A stretch of DNA of 64,000 nt, from contig NZ_JAKRYL010000015.1 of NCBI RefSeq assembly GCF_023555415.1, positions 1 to 64,000 of the forward strand, read 5' to 3'. Below the pieces are notes generated by a model. The model was not told the origin of the DNA. It saw nothing but the letters and a program-made list of their open reading frames with translations, and did no database searches. Origin of the DNA: Halalkalibacter alkaliphilus. Its GTDB lineage: Bacteria; Bacillota; Bacilli; Bacillales; Bacillaceae_D. Shown here piece after piece: positions 1-9,240 of the stretch; position 1 is the stretch's first letter; every line of letters begins with the position of its first letter. The position numbers were made by a program, and so were the translations under genes.

Positions 1-72
1 CCCCACGCCGTGCGCCTTTTGAGAAGATCGCTCAAAAGGCTTAAAAGATAACGGCGGCTCCGCACATCGCTT
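1..72. repeat. Dispersed nested-hairpin repeat, copy A
   Basis: Inner stem GCCTTTTGAG/CTCAAAAGGC is enclosed by CGCCGT/ACGGCG, followed by the family tail resembling CCGCACATCGCTT. It resembles the copies at 15800, 27076, 44153 and 51461, but both stems have changed on both sides, so pairing is kept. It lies just downstream of the aldehyde dehydrogenase terminator. The left end is cut by the window edge. Confidence 0.7.
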
Positions 73-116
73 AGATTAAAGTAAAAAAGGAAAAATCGCC
101 TTTTTTACTTTAATCT
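73..116 (-). terminator. Terminator of the aldehyde dehydrogenase gene
   Basis: A perfect 18-bp stem begins AGATTAAAGT and closes with ACTTTAATCT around a short loop. It overlaps the last codons and stop of the minus-strand gene. A- and T-rich flanks make it usable in both directions. Confidence 0.8.
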
Positions 117-1632
117 AAAAAAATCCTAATGCGTCTGGGCTGTAGCTTACTAGCATGTTTTTTGTTTGTTGGTAATGTGAGAGCATCATTTTATGGTTTT
201 CGCGTCCGACACCAGATGCTTTATAACCACCAAATGCTGCATGTGCAGGATAAGCATGATAGCAATTTGTCCATACACGACCTGCTTCAATGTTTCTGCC
301 AAAACGATAAGCTTTGTTTATATCGCGGGTCCATATACCTGCTCCAAGTCCATAAAGTGTATCATTGGCAATTTGCAATGCTTCTTCTTCATCCTTATAA
401 GTTGTGACAGAAACAACGGGACCGAAAATTTCTTCTTGAAAGATTCGCATCTTATTGTGCCCTTTAAAAACAGTAGGTTGGATATAGTACCCATTTTCGA
501 ATCCCTTAATGATATTTCTTTCCCCACCGGTTAAGCACTCTGCTCCTTCTTGCTTTCCGATATCTAAGTACGATATTATTTTTTCCATTTGTTCATTTGA
601 TGCTTGAGCTCCCATCATCGTAGATACATCAAGCGGGTTTCCTATCTTTATTTCTTTTACCCTAGCAAGAGCTCGTTCCATAAACTGATCGTACATCGAT
701 TCAGGGATGAGTGCACGAGAAGGGCATGTACATACTTCACCTTGATTTAAAGCAAAAAGAACAAATCCTTCTATCGCTTTATTCAAAAAGGCGTCATCTT
801 CCGCCATTACATCTTCAAAAAATATATTTGGTGATTTTCCTCCAAGTTCTAATGTGACTGGAATAATATTTTGAGAAGCGTATTGCATAATTAATCGACC
901 TGTAGTTGTTTCCCCAGTAAAGGCTACTTTAGCGATTCTGGAGCTAGTAGCCAGTGGTTTTCCTGCTTCAACTCCAAATCCATTTACTACATTTAATACA
1001 CCAGGTGGTAGAAGGTCCTGGATTAATTCTAGTAACACCATAATTGAAGCTGGGGTTTGCTCTGCTGGTTTAAGAACGATGCAGTTACCAGCTGCTAAAG
1101 CAGGGGCTATCTTCCAAACGGCCATTAAGATTGGAAAGTTCCAAGGGATAATCTGACCTACAACCCCTAATGGATCATGGAAGTGATAAGCAACCGTATC
1201 ATTATCAATTTGACTAATAGAGCCCTCTTGAGAGCGGATGACTCCTGCGAAATAGCGGAAATGGTCAACCGCGAGCGGGAGATCTGCGTTCAATGTTTCG
1301 CGCACTGCTTTTCCGTTATCCCATGTTTCAGCAACAGCTAACATCTCAAGGTTTTCTTCGATCCGATCAGCAATTTTATTTAGAATATTCGCTCTTTCCG
1401 TAACTGACGTTTTCCCCCAAGAAGCTTTCGCCGCATGTGCAGCATCAAGGGCAAGTTCAATGTCTTCGGCAGTCGACCTTGCAACCTCACAAAAAACATT
1501 CCCAGTAACAGGGGTTACATTTTCAAAATATTGACCTTTCACAGGGGTTGTCCATTCTCCATTAATATAATTCTCATACTTTTTCTTAAAGGTTATTTTC
1601 GAATTGGGTGTACCTGGTTGAGCATAGATCAT
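115..1632 (-). CDS. NAD(P)-dependent aldehyde dehydrogenase (ExaC/AldB-like)
   Basis: Cytosolic enzyme that oxidises aldehydes, most likely acetaldehyde-type short substrates, to carboxylates. The 505-residue length is normal for the family. Visible motifs are the cofactor-domain PWNFP segment, the LELGGKSP motif with the general-base Glu, and the catalytic cysteine near residue 300 in [11 protein letters not shown], a form typical of the ExaC/AldB/AcoD branch. The ATG is preceded by AAGGAGG. It is a single-gene unit with its own terminator. The exact substrate cannot be read from sequence. Confidence 0.9.
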   Translation of the reverse strand: MIYAQPGTPNSKITFKKKYENYINGEWTTPVKGQYFENVTPVTGNVFCEVARSTAEDIELALDAAHAAKASWGKTSVTERANILNKIADRIEENLEMLAVAETWDNGKAVRETLNADLPLAVDHFRYFAGVIRSQEGSISQIDNDTVAYHFHDPLGVVGQIIPWNFPILMAVWKIAPALAAGNCIVLKPAEQTPASIMVLLELIQDLLPPGVLNVVNGFGVEAGKPLATSSRIAKVAFTGETTTGRLIMQYASQNIIPVTLELGGKSPNIFFEDVMAEDDAFLNKAIEGFVLFALNQGEVCTCPSRALIPESMYDQFMERALARVKEIKIGNPLDVSTMMGAQASNEQMEKIISYLDIGKQEGAECLTGGERNIIKGFENGYYIQPTVFKGHNKMRIFQEEIFGPVVSVTTYKDEEEALQIANDTLYGLGAGIWTRDINKAYRFGRNIEAGRVWTNCYHAYPAHAAFGGYKASGVGRENHKMMLSHYQQTKNMLVSYSPDALGFF

Positions 1633-1955
1633 TTTTTATTTTCCTCCTTGAAAGAGAGTAGTGGTTCTCTCTTATTAACTTTATAAAATGCCTACATAAA
1701 AGGTGTATTATCGTGACTACTAGATTATTCATATAAAATAGATGTTTTTGGAAAAAATTTTAATAAAGCTGCTATATTAACAAACTAGTAAACTTCAGTT
1801 AGACTTAATATCAAAGTTTAAGTGTCATTGTTTCTTATTTATACAGGCAGTCGTCATAAAAAGAAGAGATATCTTTGTAAGTTGAAACCTTTTGTCATGA
1901 TTGGTCGTTTCATTAGTAGAGAAATAAGTTGAGAGTATAGACGGAGGTTGCAAAC
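1633..1955. other. Divergent intergenic region
   Basis: This 323-bp AT-rich region separates the minus-strand aldehyde dehydrogenase from the plus-strand sigma gene. It holds the Shine-Dalgarno of the former near 1640-1650 and the ECF-type promoter of the latter at 1883-1911. No further gene or structured RNA was recognised. Confidence 0.6.
1883..1911 (+). promoter_or_regulatory. Putative ECF sigma promoter, autoregulatory
   Basis: TGAAAC followed by CTTTTG-type bases and, 17 bp after TGAAAC, CGTTTC. This fits the Bacillus ECF pattern (TGAAAC, 16-17 bp, CGT). It lies about 45 bp upstream of an ECF sigma gene, the usual arrangement for autoregulation. Confidence 0.65.
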
Positions 1956-2486
1956 ATGGAAGAACAATTAATCGAGCGGGCCAAGAAAGGCGATGATGAC
2001 GCCTTCCAGCAATTAATTGAGCAACACCTTAAGACAGTTGAAAAATTCGCCTTTCAAATTGGTGTCTCACCAACTCACATTGAAGATGTAACTCAAGAAG
2101 TCTTTATTAAGGTGTATCGTTTTATTCATAAACACAACCGTGGAAAATTTACAACATGGCTTTATTCGATTACGTTAAATGTTATCCGAGATTTTTATCG
2201 AAAAGAAAAACAAATGAAAAGAAAAACAGTTGAACTACAAAAGTATGCCTCACAGCAAATGTACTTTAATGACCATTTTGATGAGGAAGCCCAAGAACTG
2301 CATCAAATGATCCATGGTTTAGAAGAGAAATACAAAATTCCTATTGTATTACATTTTTTTCATGGGCAAAATTACCAAGAGATCGCTAAGGTACTAGGAG
2401 TAACAGAAGGGGCAATCAAAACGAGAATTTTACGTGCAAAGCAAAAACTCAAGGCGGAGTATGAAAAAGTAGGTGAGCAACTATGA
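1956..2486 (+). CDS. ECF-type RNA polymerase sigma factor
   Basis: A 176-residue sigma-70 family protein of group 4. Region 2 covers about residues 8-75, including the EDVTQEVFIKVYR core-binding segment. Region 4 covers about residues 115-170, with the helix-turn-helix around NYQEIAKVLGVTEGAIKTR. Group 4 factors direct RNA polymerase to stress promoters when released by a membrane anti-sigma factor. The downstream gene overlaps its stop by four bases and encodes that likely partner. Shine-Dalgarno GGAGG precedes the ATG. The signal and regulon are unknown. Confidence 0.92.
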   Translation: MEEQLIERAKKGDDDAFQQLIEQHLKTVEKFAFQIGVSPTHIEDVTQEVFIKVYRFIHKHNRGKFTTWLYSITLNVIRDFYRKEKQMKRKTVELQKYASQQMYFNDHFDEEAQELHQMIHGLEEKYKIPIVLHFFHGQNYQEIAKVLGVTEGAIKTRILRAKQKLKAEYEKVGEQL

Positions 2487-3361
2487 GCAGAAACAATTTT
2501 GATGAGACGATGGAACGATTAAATAAATATTATGAAAAAATGCCGACTCAATCATCCTCTGCGGATATAATGGCTAATATAAAAAAGAGAAAGAAACGAA
2601 ACTGGTCTTGGGCGAGGTCGTATCAACGTTGGCAAGTAGCAGCATTGGTTGTTCTTATGTTAGGAATTGGCTATGTGCTAGGTGCTAGTCAGTTTTCAGG
2701 TGGCAATGAATCAGCATCGCCAATTGATTCAGCATCTGATCAAGCGCCTATGGAGAGTATGAGTATCATGATGGCAGAAGAAGAGGCTGCAGATCAAGAA
2801 GCTGTTGGGGAGAATAGAATTCTTGAATCCTTGACTGATGAAGAGACAAAGTGGATTCAGATTGTTGATGAAGAGGGAATGAACGATGAGAAGCTAGTTC
2901 GTAGATTAGAAATTGAAGGTCTCTCATTTACAACGTATTATGATCATGAATTTGAGTTGGAACAAGTTACAAATGAGCAAGGACAGTCCATTAAAATTTT
3001 TGCAAATTATGGTCAAGGTCGTGTTGAACCAGTACTATTTGAAGTTCATAAATTTGCCGATTCTAACAGCTACGATCAAGCAGTTGAAGCTTATAAAACA
3101 ATGATGAGTGAGTCAGGGTATAGCGAAGTTGAAGCAAATAACTATTTTGAGACCATTGGGGTTCCAGGGCAAGGTGTGGAAGAGTTTATGTTTGAAAAAG
3201 ATGGCATGTACGCTCATGTAGTTCCAGTTGAACATGTAGATGGTTATTATTTTCTAAGAACAAGTTCTTTTAGCATTGACAATACAGAAATGATTGAATA
3301 CAGTGAAGGATTTAGTCGAGAGCTAAAGGTGATCCTTGATGAGTTTAGTTGGGTTTATTAG
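2483..3361 (+). CDS. Membrane anti-sigma factor for the adjacent ECF sigma
   Basis: A 292-residue single-pass protein. It has a basic cytoplasmic N-terminus of about 50 residues, one transmembrane helix at about 51-69, and an acidic extracytoplasmic domain of about 220 residues. The ATG overlaps the sigma stop (ATGA), so translation is coupled. The zinc-type HxxxCxxC motif of many anti-sigma domains is absent, so partner assignment rests on position and topology. The extracytoplasmic part has no domain I can name. Residues 74-110 form a Ser/Met/Glu-rich linker. Confidence 0.75.
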   Translation: MSRNNFDETMERLNKYYEKMPTQSSSADIMANIKKRKKRNWSWARSYQRWQVAALVVLMLGIGYVLGASQFSGGNESASPIDSASDQAPMESMSIMMAEEEAADQEAVGENRILESLTDEETKWIQIVDEEGMNDEKLVRRLEIEGLSFTTYYDHEFELEQVTNEQGQSIKIFANYGQGRVEPVLFEVHKFADSNSYDQAVEAYKTMMSESGYSEVEANNYFETIGVPGQGVEEFMFEKDGMYAHVVPVEHVDGYYFLRTSSFSIDNTEMIEYSEGFSRELKVILDEFSWVY

Positions 3362-3394
3362 TAACTTGAAAAATTAAACAAATAGGTTGTTTTA

Positions 3395-3440
3395 GAAGGC
3401 ACTGAAAAAAGGAAACCAACTTTTTCAGTGCCTTCGTTGT
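3395..3440 (+). terminator. Terminator of the sigma/anti-sigma operon
   Basis: Stem GAAGGCACTGAAAAA pairs with TTTTTCAGTGCCTTC, followed by a T-rich stretch. It belongs to the recurring CACTGAAAA terminator type also seen at 40689 and 63534. Confidence 0.8.
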
Positions 3441-3566
3441 TTTGGGCTTTCATTTCTCTAATATTAAGTAAGTCATATTGTCCTTTTTCTTTGTAACTAA
3501 TTCAAAATGTAGTAACATATAACTGAAATGGAATACATAGGAGTCGATGGAAGGGAGCTTGATCAA

Positions 3567-5354
3567 ATGCCACAGTATAAATCAAGAGAAGAAGTCCCAT
3601 TAGAGGAAAAGTGGAATTTAGCTGATATTTATGAAGACATTTCACATTGGGAAAAGGACTTACAATCAGTTGAAGAGCGATTGCCAAAGTTAAAAGAGTT
3701 TGATGGGAGCATTAACGATGCAAAGTCGTTATATGATTATCTTGTCCTTAGTGAGGAAACAGGTTATACGTTTAAAAAAGTGTATGTTTATGCAATGCTT
3801 CAAGTGGATTTGGACACGAGAGATTCTAATTCTCAATCGTATCTAGATCGTGCTAAAACACTTGGTGTTAAACTTAGTTCAGCAACATCGTTCTTTATGC
3901 CATTTCTCTTAAGTTTAGAGGAGAGTACATTGAAAGGCTATATTAGTGAAATTGATGGCCTTACGTATTTTGAAGAAGACCTTTTAGAGTCGTATCGTTA
4001 TAAAAAGCATGTACTTACAAAAGAAAAAGAGGAAGTTTTATCAGATCTAGGAGAGGCTCTTTCAGCTCCAAGTAATACGTTTGGAATGATTAATAATGCT
4101 GATATTAAGTTTGGTGAAGTAACAACAAAAGAGGGAGAGAAAGTTGAACTGACAAGAGGTATGTATTCAAAATTAATTGAAGACGAAAATCGTGATGTCC
4201 GTCTTGAAGCATATAAAGCGTATTATCAGCCATATGTTCAACTTAAAAATACGATTGCATCTACCTTATCTTCAGCGATTAAAAATAATGTGACGTTATC
4301 GAAAATGCGTCAATATCCTTCTGCTTTAGAGAAATCTTTATTCTCTGATATGGTTCCAAAAGAAGTGTATGATAATTTAATTGAAGCAACTAAAGCAAAT
4401 ATTGCACCGTTACATCGTTATGCGGCGATTCGAAAAGAAGTCCTTGGGCTTGAAGAGCTACGTCAGTATGACTTGAATGTTCCTTTAGTAAAGGATGTTA
4501 AAGAGGACATTTCTTTTGAGGAAGCATATGACACCATGTTAAAAAGCTTGGCGCCACTTGGAGAAGAATATGTTGAAACTTTACGTAGCTTCAAAGAAAA
4601 GCGCTATTTTGATGTTAGAGAAACACCGGGAAAAAGATCAGGAGCTTATAATTTAGGTCTTTACGGGGTTCATCCATTTGTACTGCTTAATCATCAAGAT
4701 GACTTAGATAGTTTATTTACACTTGTACACGAGTGCGGACATGCGATGCATTCATGGTACTCATCCAAACATCAACCCCAAATTACGGCGGGGTATTCAA
4801 TCTTCGTTGCCGAAGTAGCATCTACTGTAAATGAAGTACTTCTTATTCGCTATTTGTTAAAAACGACTGAAGATGCGAAAATGAAAAAGCATTTACTTAA
4901 TCATTTTATTGACAGTTTTAGAGGTACGCTTTTTACTCAAGTAATGTTTGCTGAGTTTGAGAAAATCACACATGAAAAGGCTGGGAATGGAGAACCATTA
5001 AATGCCGATGTATTTAATGAGATATATGAGGGCATTTTTAGAGAATTTAATGGGGATGAAGTTGTCTTTGATAAGGAAGTTAAATACGGTTGGTCGCGAA
5101 TCCCTCATTTTTATCGTCCGTTTTATGTATACAAATATGCAACTGGTTATGCAGCAGCCATCCATATCGCAGATCAACTTCTAGAAAGGAAGCCGGAGAC
5201 GCTTGAGAAGTACTTGACTTTCTTAAAAAGTGGCAGCTCTGATTATCCACTCGAGCTACTAAAGGCAACAGGTGTTGATCTAACGAAACCAGAGCCAATT
5301 AAAAATGCATTAACGATATTCGGTGAGTTAGTTGATGAATTTTCGAAACTATAA
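3567..5354 (+). CDS. pepF: Oligoendopeptidase F
   Basis: M3-family zinc metallopeptidase of the cytosol that cleaves short peptides. The HExxH zinc site appears as HECGH at residues 388-392. The chosen ATG follows GGAAGGGAG by nine bases and gives 595 residues. An in-frame ATG at 3528 would add 13 residues but has no ribosome binding site. The N-terminal PepF domain and C-terminal M3 catalytic domain both appear intact. It is a monocistronic unit between two terminators. Confidence 0.92.
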   Translation: MPQYKSREEVPLEEKWNLADIYEDISHWEKDLQSVEERLPKLKEFDGSINDAKSLYDYLVLSEETGYTFKKVYVYAMLQVDLDTRDSNSQSYLDRAKTLGVKLSSATSFFMPFLLSLEESTLKGYISEIDGLTYFEEDLLESYRYKKHVLTKEKEEVLSDLGEALSAPSNTFGMINNADIKFGEVTTKEGEKVELTRGMYSKLIEDENRDVRLEAYKAYYQPYVQLKNTIASTLSSAIKNNVTLSKMRQYPSALEKSLFSDMVPKEVYDNLIEATKANIAPLHRYAAIRKEVLGLEELRQYDLNVPLVKDVKEDISFEEAYDTMLKSLAPLGEEYVETLRSFKEKRYFDVRETPGKRSGAYNLGLYGVHPFVLLNHQDDLDSLFTLVHECGHAMHSWYSSKHQPQITAGYSIFVAEVASTVNEVLLIRYLLKTTEDAKMKKHLLNHFIDSFRGTLFTQVMFAEFEKITHEKAGNGEPLNADVFNEIYEGIFREFNGDEVVFDKEVKYGWSRIPHFYRPFYVYKYATGYAAAIHIADQLLERKPETLEKYLTFLKSGSSDYPLELLKATGVDLTKPEPIKNALTIFGELVDEFSKL

Positions 5355-5366
5355 TTTTTGCTATGA

Positions 5367-5422
5367 GAAGGGAGTATCTAAAAGGTCAAAATTCAGGCCT
5401 TTTGGTATAGCCCTTCTTTTTT
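5367..5422 (+). terminator. Terminator downstream of pepF
   Basis: GAAGGG pairs with CCCTTC, with an inner AAAAGG/CCTTTT pairing, and a T-run follows. Confidence 0.75.
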
Positions 5423-5566
5423 CTTGTCCTTGATCTTTTTCCCATGTATGAAATTGTAATTCCACCGCATCTTATAAAGGAATAAAACGTATGAAAAAGC
5501 ATGATTTAACCCATTTGACCTACTTTTTGATACGTTTCAAGATGAATGAAGGATGTGTTATGACGA

Positions 5567-6823
5567 TTGGCGAAAAAAGGCAAAGGCTTAGTCATATTAG
5601 CAATTGGGTCGATCCCTTTAATTATGACATTAGGAAATTCAATGCTCATACCGATCTTGCCGAGATTGGAAACTGAATTAGGGATAACTGCTTTTCAAGC
5701 AAGTTTGACAATAACAATTTTCTCAATTACAGCGGCCATTTTTATTCCAATTCTAGGATACATGTCTGACCGATTTTCAAGAAAAGCAATTATTGTGCCT
5801 GCTCTCATTCTTTACGGAATTGGTGGATTATTAGCAGGGGTATCTGCTGCCTGGTTTAATAGCGCTTATATTTGGATCATGATTGGCAGAGCATTACAAG
5901 GGATTGGCGCAGCCGGTACAGCTCCAATTGCAATGGCTTTAACAGGTGATTTGTTTAAAGGTGGAGACCAAAGTAAAGTGCTAGGGATTGTGGAAGCCTC
6001 AAATGGATTTGGTAAAGTACTTTCGCCAATTGTAGGATCGCTATTGGCTTTATTAGTTTGGTATGGTCCTTTCTGGGGATTTCCAGTATTTGTATTAATT
6101 TCTTTGCTACTAACCATGTTCTTTATTAAAGAAAAAAAGAAAAAGAAAAAAGCTCCTCCATTAGGCAAATATGTAAAGGGTTTATTTTCGGTCTTCAAAC
6201 ATGAAGGCAGATGGTTATTTACAGCTTATTTAGCCGGAGCAACTTGTTTGTTTACGCTTTTTGGGATTTTGTTTTATTTATCGGATACGTTGGAGACACA
6301 ATATAATATCGATGGAGTACTGAAGGGTGCAATTTTAGCGATTCCGCTTCTTTTTATGATGATTACGTCTTTAACAACAGGTAGTAAAATTGGTAAAGAC
6401 ATAAAAAGAATGAAAAAAGTGATTATTACTGGGTTTTTATTAATGACTATTTCGTTTGCTTCGTTGGTCTTCTTTACAAGATTGGTTCCATTCATTGGTA
6501 TATTAGCTATATCAAGCATCGGAACGGGCCTTGTCTTGCCTTGTTTAAATAGTCTCATTACAGGCTCTGTTGGAGCGGAACGACGAGGATTTGTGACGTC
6601 CCTCTATGGTTCAGTACGATTTCTAGGAGTGGCCGCTGGTCCACCGATCTTTGAAGCGTTAATGAATTGGTCGAGGACTGGTATGTTTTTAGCGACTGCT
6701 GGGTTAACTCTTTTCGTCGGATTATTATGTCTTGTATTAATCCATGTGAAAAATCAGAAGAACACAAGTGAAGACAGCGAAGTGACTACACTATTTAAAA
6801 AACTTCAACTAACGACAGAATAA
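5567..6823 (+). CDS. MFS transporter, probable drug exporter
   Basis: A 418-residue major facilitator protein with about 12 hydrophobic segments and a central lysine-rich cytoplasmic loop near residue 190. Loop 2-3 contains [10 protein letters not shown], matching the MFS signature with its conserved Asp and Arg. The sequence resembles the DHA1 proton-antiport exporters of Bacillus, but substrate is not evident. The TTG start is inferred from similarity of the N-terminus to MFS proteins. An AAGGATG lies about 12 bases upstream. A small conserved-looking gene follows 19 bp downstream. Confidence 0.85.
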   Translation: MAKKGKGLVILAIGSIPLIMTLGNSMLIPILPRLETELGITAFQASLTITIFSITAAIFIPILGYMSDRFSRKAIIVPALILYGIGGLLAGVSAAWFNSAYIWIMIGRALQGIGAAGTAPIAMALTGDLFKGGDQSKVLGIVEASNGFGKVLSPIVGSLLALLVWYGPFWGFPVFVLISLLLTMFFIKEKKKKKKAPPLGKYVKGLFSVFKHEGRWLFTAYLAGATCLFTLFGILFYLSDTLETQYNIDGVLKGAILAIPLLFMMITSLTTGSKIGKDIKRMKKVIITGFLLMTISFASLVFFTRLVPFIGILAISSIGTGLVLPCLNSLITGSVGAERRGFVTSLYGSVRFLGVAAGPPIFEALMNWSRTGMFLATAGLTLFVGLLCLVLIHVKNQKNTSEDSEVTTLFKKLQLTTE

Positions 6824-6842
6824 GAACTAGGAGGAGTTCGTT

Positions 6843-7145
6843 TTGCAAATTTATTTTTCTCCCGAATTTTTAAAAGAGGATGCACAAGTATTAAATGTTG
6901 TAACAGATTCGAATAAGCCGGTTGGATACATGGCCTTTTTAATGGAAGAAGAAAAGAAAAAAATGTATGTTTATGGGCAGTTGCAAGAAGAGGGAGTATA
7001 TGAGGACTTTAAAGATTTAGTGAAACCATACTTAGAAGGATTAAAAAAATTAAAACCAGATTTAGAAGTGTATTCTTACTTATCAGTTGGTGGGAAGAAA
7101 GTTGAATTAGGAGAAGGAGAAGGAGAAGAGGATAAAGAAGAATAG
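6843..7145 (+). CDS. Small acidic protein of unknown function
   Basis: A 100-residue soluble protein. It begins at TTG after a strong AGGAGGAG and ends in a Glu/Gly-rich acidic tail. It lies 19 bp behind the MFS gene and is probably co-transcribed. I recognise no domain. The spacing and ribosome binding site support it as a real gene. Confidence 0.65.
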   Translation: MQIYFSPEFLKEDAQVLNVVTDSNKPVGYMAFLMEEEKKKMYVYGQLQEEGVYEDFKDLVKPYLEGLKKLKPDLEVYSYLSVGGKKVELGEGEGEEDKEE

Positions 7146-7222
7146 TCTCTAAATTTGTGTACACACACTAATTCAGAATTAGGTGAATATCATATCCTAG
7201 CTTAAAAAAGGGGGGCTAGGAT

Positions 7223-9184
7223 ATGGATTTTTTTTGGCAGGTGTTCGAGATCCATCACGTGCTCGTCCTGTTTCTAGGTTTACTACTTGGCATTGTTGTA
7301 GGAGCACTGCCGGGACTAACGCCAACTATGGGTGTTGCTCTTATGATACCTTTTACGTTTGCACTTGGGCCAACAGAGGGGTTAATTCTACTAGGTGGTA
7401 TTTATTGCGGAAGTGTATTTGGAGGGTCCATACCAGCGATATTATTTAATGTTCCTGGTGCACCTGCAAATGTTGCAACAACCTTTGACGGTTACCCAAT
7501 GACCAAACAAGGGAAATCCAGAAAGGCGCTGGAGTTAGCTACGATATCCTCGGTAATCGGCGGATTATTTGGGATGTTTTTGTTGCTATTTTTTGCGCCA
7601 GTATTTGCTGATTTCTCATTAAGGTTCGGACCGACAGAGAGCTTTTGGATCGCAATATTTGGAATAACCGTTATTGCAGCGATTTCTGATGGGGCAGTCA
7701 CTAAGAACTTAATCGGTGGTTGTATAGGGATTGGCTTATCATTTGTAGGGATTAGTATGATTACAGGTACAGCTCGCTTTACGTTTGGTATGGACTCATT
7801 AGTTGGAGGGCTACATATGGTAGCTGTGTTAATAGGGCTGTTCGCCTTTCCGCAAGCGTTACGAATGATTGAGGATTTTCGAGAAAATTCTAGAGGAGAA
7901 AATAAGCAGAATGGCTATAAGCCATCCCGATCATCAATTAGAGAGTCTTTTGGGGATGTCTTAAAAAAACCAAAATATGTAACTATTGGTAGTGGATTAG
8001 GCGCGTTTATTGGAATGATCCCTGGAGCAGGAGGGAATATTGCCAGTTTACTAGCTTATAATGAAGCAAAGCGTTTCTCTAAAAAGAAAGACCAATTTGG
8101 AAAAGGCGATAAAAATGGGATTATCGCATCAGAAAGTTCGAATAATGCGATGGTCGGAGGTTCACTTATTCCATTACTAACGCTTGGTATTCCTGGATCA
8201 CCAACCGCAGCAATATTTTTGGGCGGATTGCTCATTCACGGTATTTGGCCAGGGAATAACCTATTTGTTGATCATGCTCATGTAGCATATACATTTCTAT
8301 ATAGTATGATTGCTGCACAAATCTTACTACTCGTGCTTGGCCTTTCACTTATTAAATATATGACAAGGCTTACCTCTATTCCAGCTTACTTTATGGCTCC
8401 TGTTATTCTTTCATTTTCGATCATTGGTGCTTATACAACGCAAAACAATTTATTTGATATTTATACGGTTGTCATTTTAGGTTTACTAATGTTCTGTTTG
8501 CAAAAATATGGGTTTTCTCCAGCTCCCATTGCATTAGGTTTCATCCTAGGTCCAATAGCGGAGCAAGGGTTACTACAAGGACTTCAACTGGGCGGGGCTC
8601 GCGGTTCAGTTTTTGCTTATTTTTTTACAGGAACGTGGAACGTAATTTTATATAGCTTAGTATTGTTGACGATGGTTTTGGCAATAAGGCAAGCCGTAAA
8701 CAAAAATAAAACTTTACGAAAAAAGAAACCTCAATTCACTCTTAAAGGATTAGGTACAACATATGCTTGGGCTTGGCTCCTCGTTGGAGGGGGAATTCTT
8801 AGCTCGATTTATATGATGTCTTCAATGCAATTTGAGCAAAAAATCTTCCCTCTTATTAATGCAGGTTTTCTCTTTCTTTTAGTTATGATTGAGTATGGTA
8901 AGAAAGCTTTTGTTAGTCAGGACACTAAAGGTATTTCACAACAACGAAGATCATGGTCGTTATATGTACTTATTGTTATAGTCTCAATTGTTAGCTTATT
9001 AACTACATTTATCGGCTACTATACTCAAGTATTACTATTAATGATTACGATACCACTGTTTGTTTATTTAAAATACAAACAAAAGGAATCATCTTTAACG
9101 ATACGGAAGATAGTTATTGTCTCTTTTTCATTTACACTCGTTCTGTATGTCGTTTTCTCTATACTATTAAAGGTTCCAATTTAA
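7223..9184 (+). CDS. tctA: Tripartite tricarboxylate transporter permease, TctA-TctB fusion
   Basis: Inner-membrane permease of a tripartite tricarboxylate transporter. Residues 1 to about 500 match the TctA large subunit, with the Gly/Pro-rich PGLTPTMGVALMIPF and IPGAGGNIASLLAYNEAK segments. TctA alone is usually about 500 residues. The extra 150 residues at the C-terminus carry about four transmembrane helices, as in the small subunit TctB, so this looks like a fusion of both subunits. ATG follows GGGGG-type Shine-Dalgarno. The binding protein gene lies convergently at 9239. Confidence 0.85.
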   Translation: MDFFWQVFEIHHVLVLFLGLLLGIVVGALPGLTPTMGVALMIPFTFALGPTEGLILLGGIYCGSVFGGSIPAILFNVPGAPANVATTFDGYPMTKQGKSRKALELATISSVIGGLFGMFLLLFFAPVFADFSLRFGPTESFWIAIFGITVIAAISDGAVTKNLIGGCIGIGLSFVGISMITGTARFTFGMDSLVGGLHMVAVLIGLFAFPQALRMIEDFRENSRGENKQNGYKPSRSSIRESFGDVLKKPKYVTIGSGLGAFIGMIPGAGGNIASLLAYNEAKRFSKKKDQFGKGDKNGIIASESSNNAMVGGSLIPLLTLGIPGSPTAAIFLGGLLIHGIWPGNNLFVDHAHVAYTFLYSMIAAQILLLVLGLSLIKYMTRLTSIPAYFMAPVILSFSIIGAYTTQNNLFDIYTVVILGLLMFCLQKYGFSPAPIALGFILGPIAEQGLLQGLQLGGARGSVFAYFFTGTWNVILYSLVLLTMVLAIRQAVNKNKTLRKKKPQFTLKGLGTTYAWAWLLVGGGILSSIYMMSSMQFEQKIFPLINAGFLFLLVMIEYGKKAFVSQDTKGISQQRRSWSLYVLIVIVSIVSLLTTFIGYYTQVLLLMITIPLFVYLKYKQKESSLTIRKIVIVSFSFTLVLYVVFSILLKVPI

Positions 9185-9190
9185 AAATAA

Positions 9191-9240
9191 AGGGGTCTGA
9201 TCCTACCCAATGGGGTAGGGTCAGACCCCTAATCTTTTTT
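9191..9240. terminator. Bidirectional terminator between tctA and tctC
   Basis: Stem AGGGGTCTGA with CCTACCC pairs with GGGTAGG and TCAGACCCCT, and a T-run follows on the plus strand. It serves two convergent transport genes. Confidence 0.85.

Noticed and set aside
129-534. Plus-strand frames opposite the aldehyde dehydrogenase gene
   Set aside because: They lie wholly inside a well-supported gene on the other strand, with no ribosome binding site and no family resemblance.
5491-5676. 61-codon frame across the start of the MFS gene
   Set aside because: It overlaps the transporter in another frame and has no recognisable protein character; the ATG at 5560 in this frame fits the same binding site but leads away from the MFS sequence.
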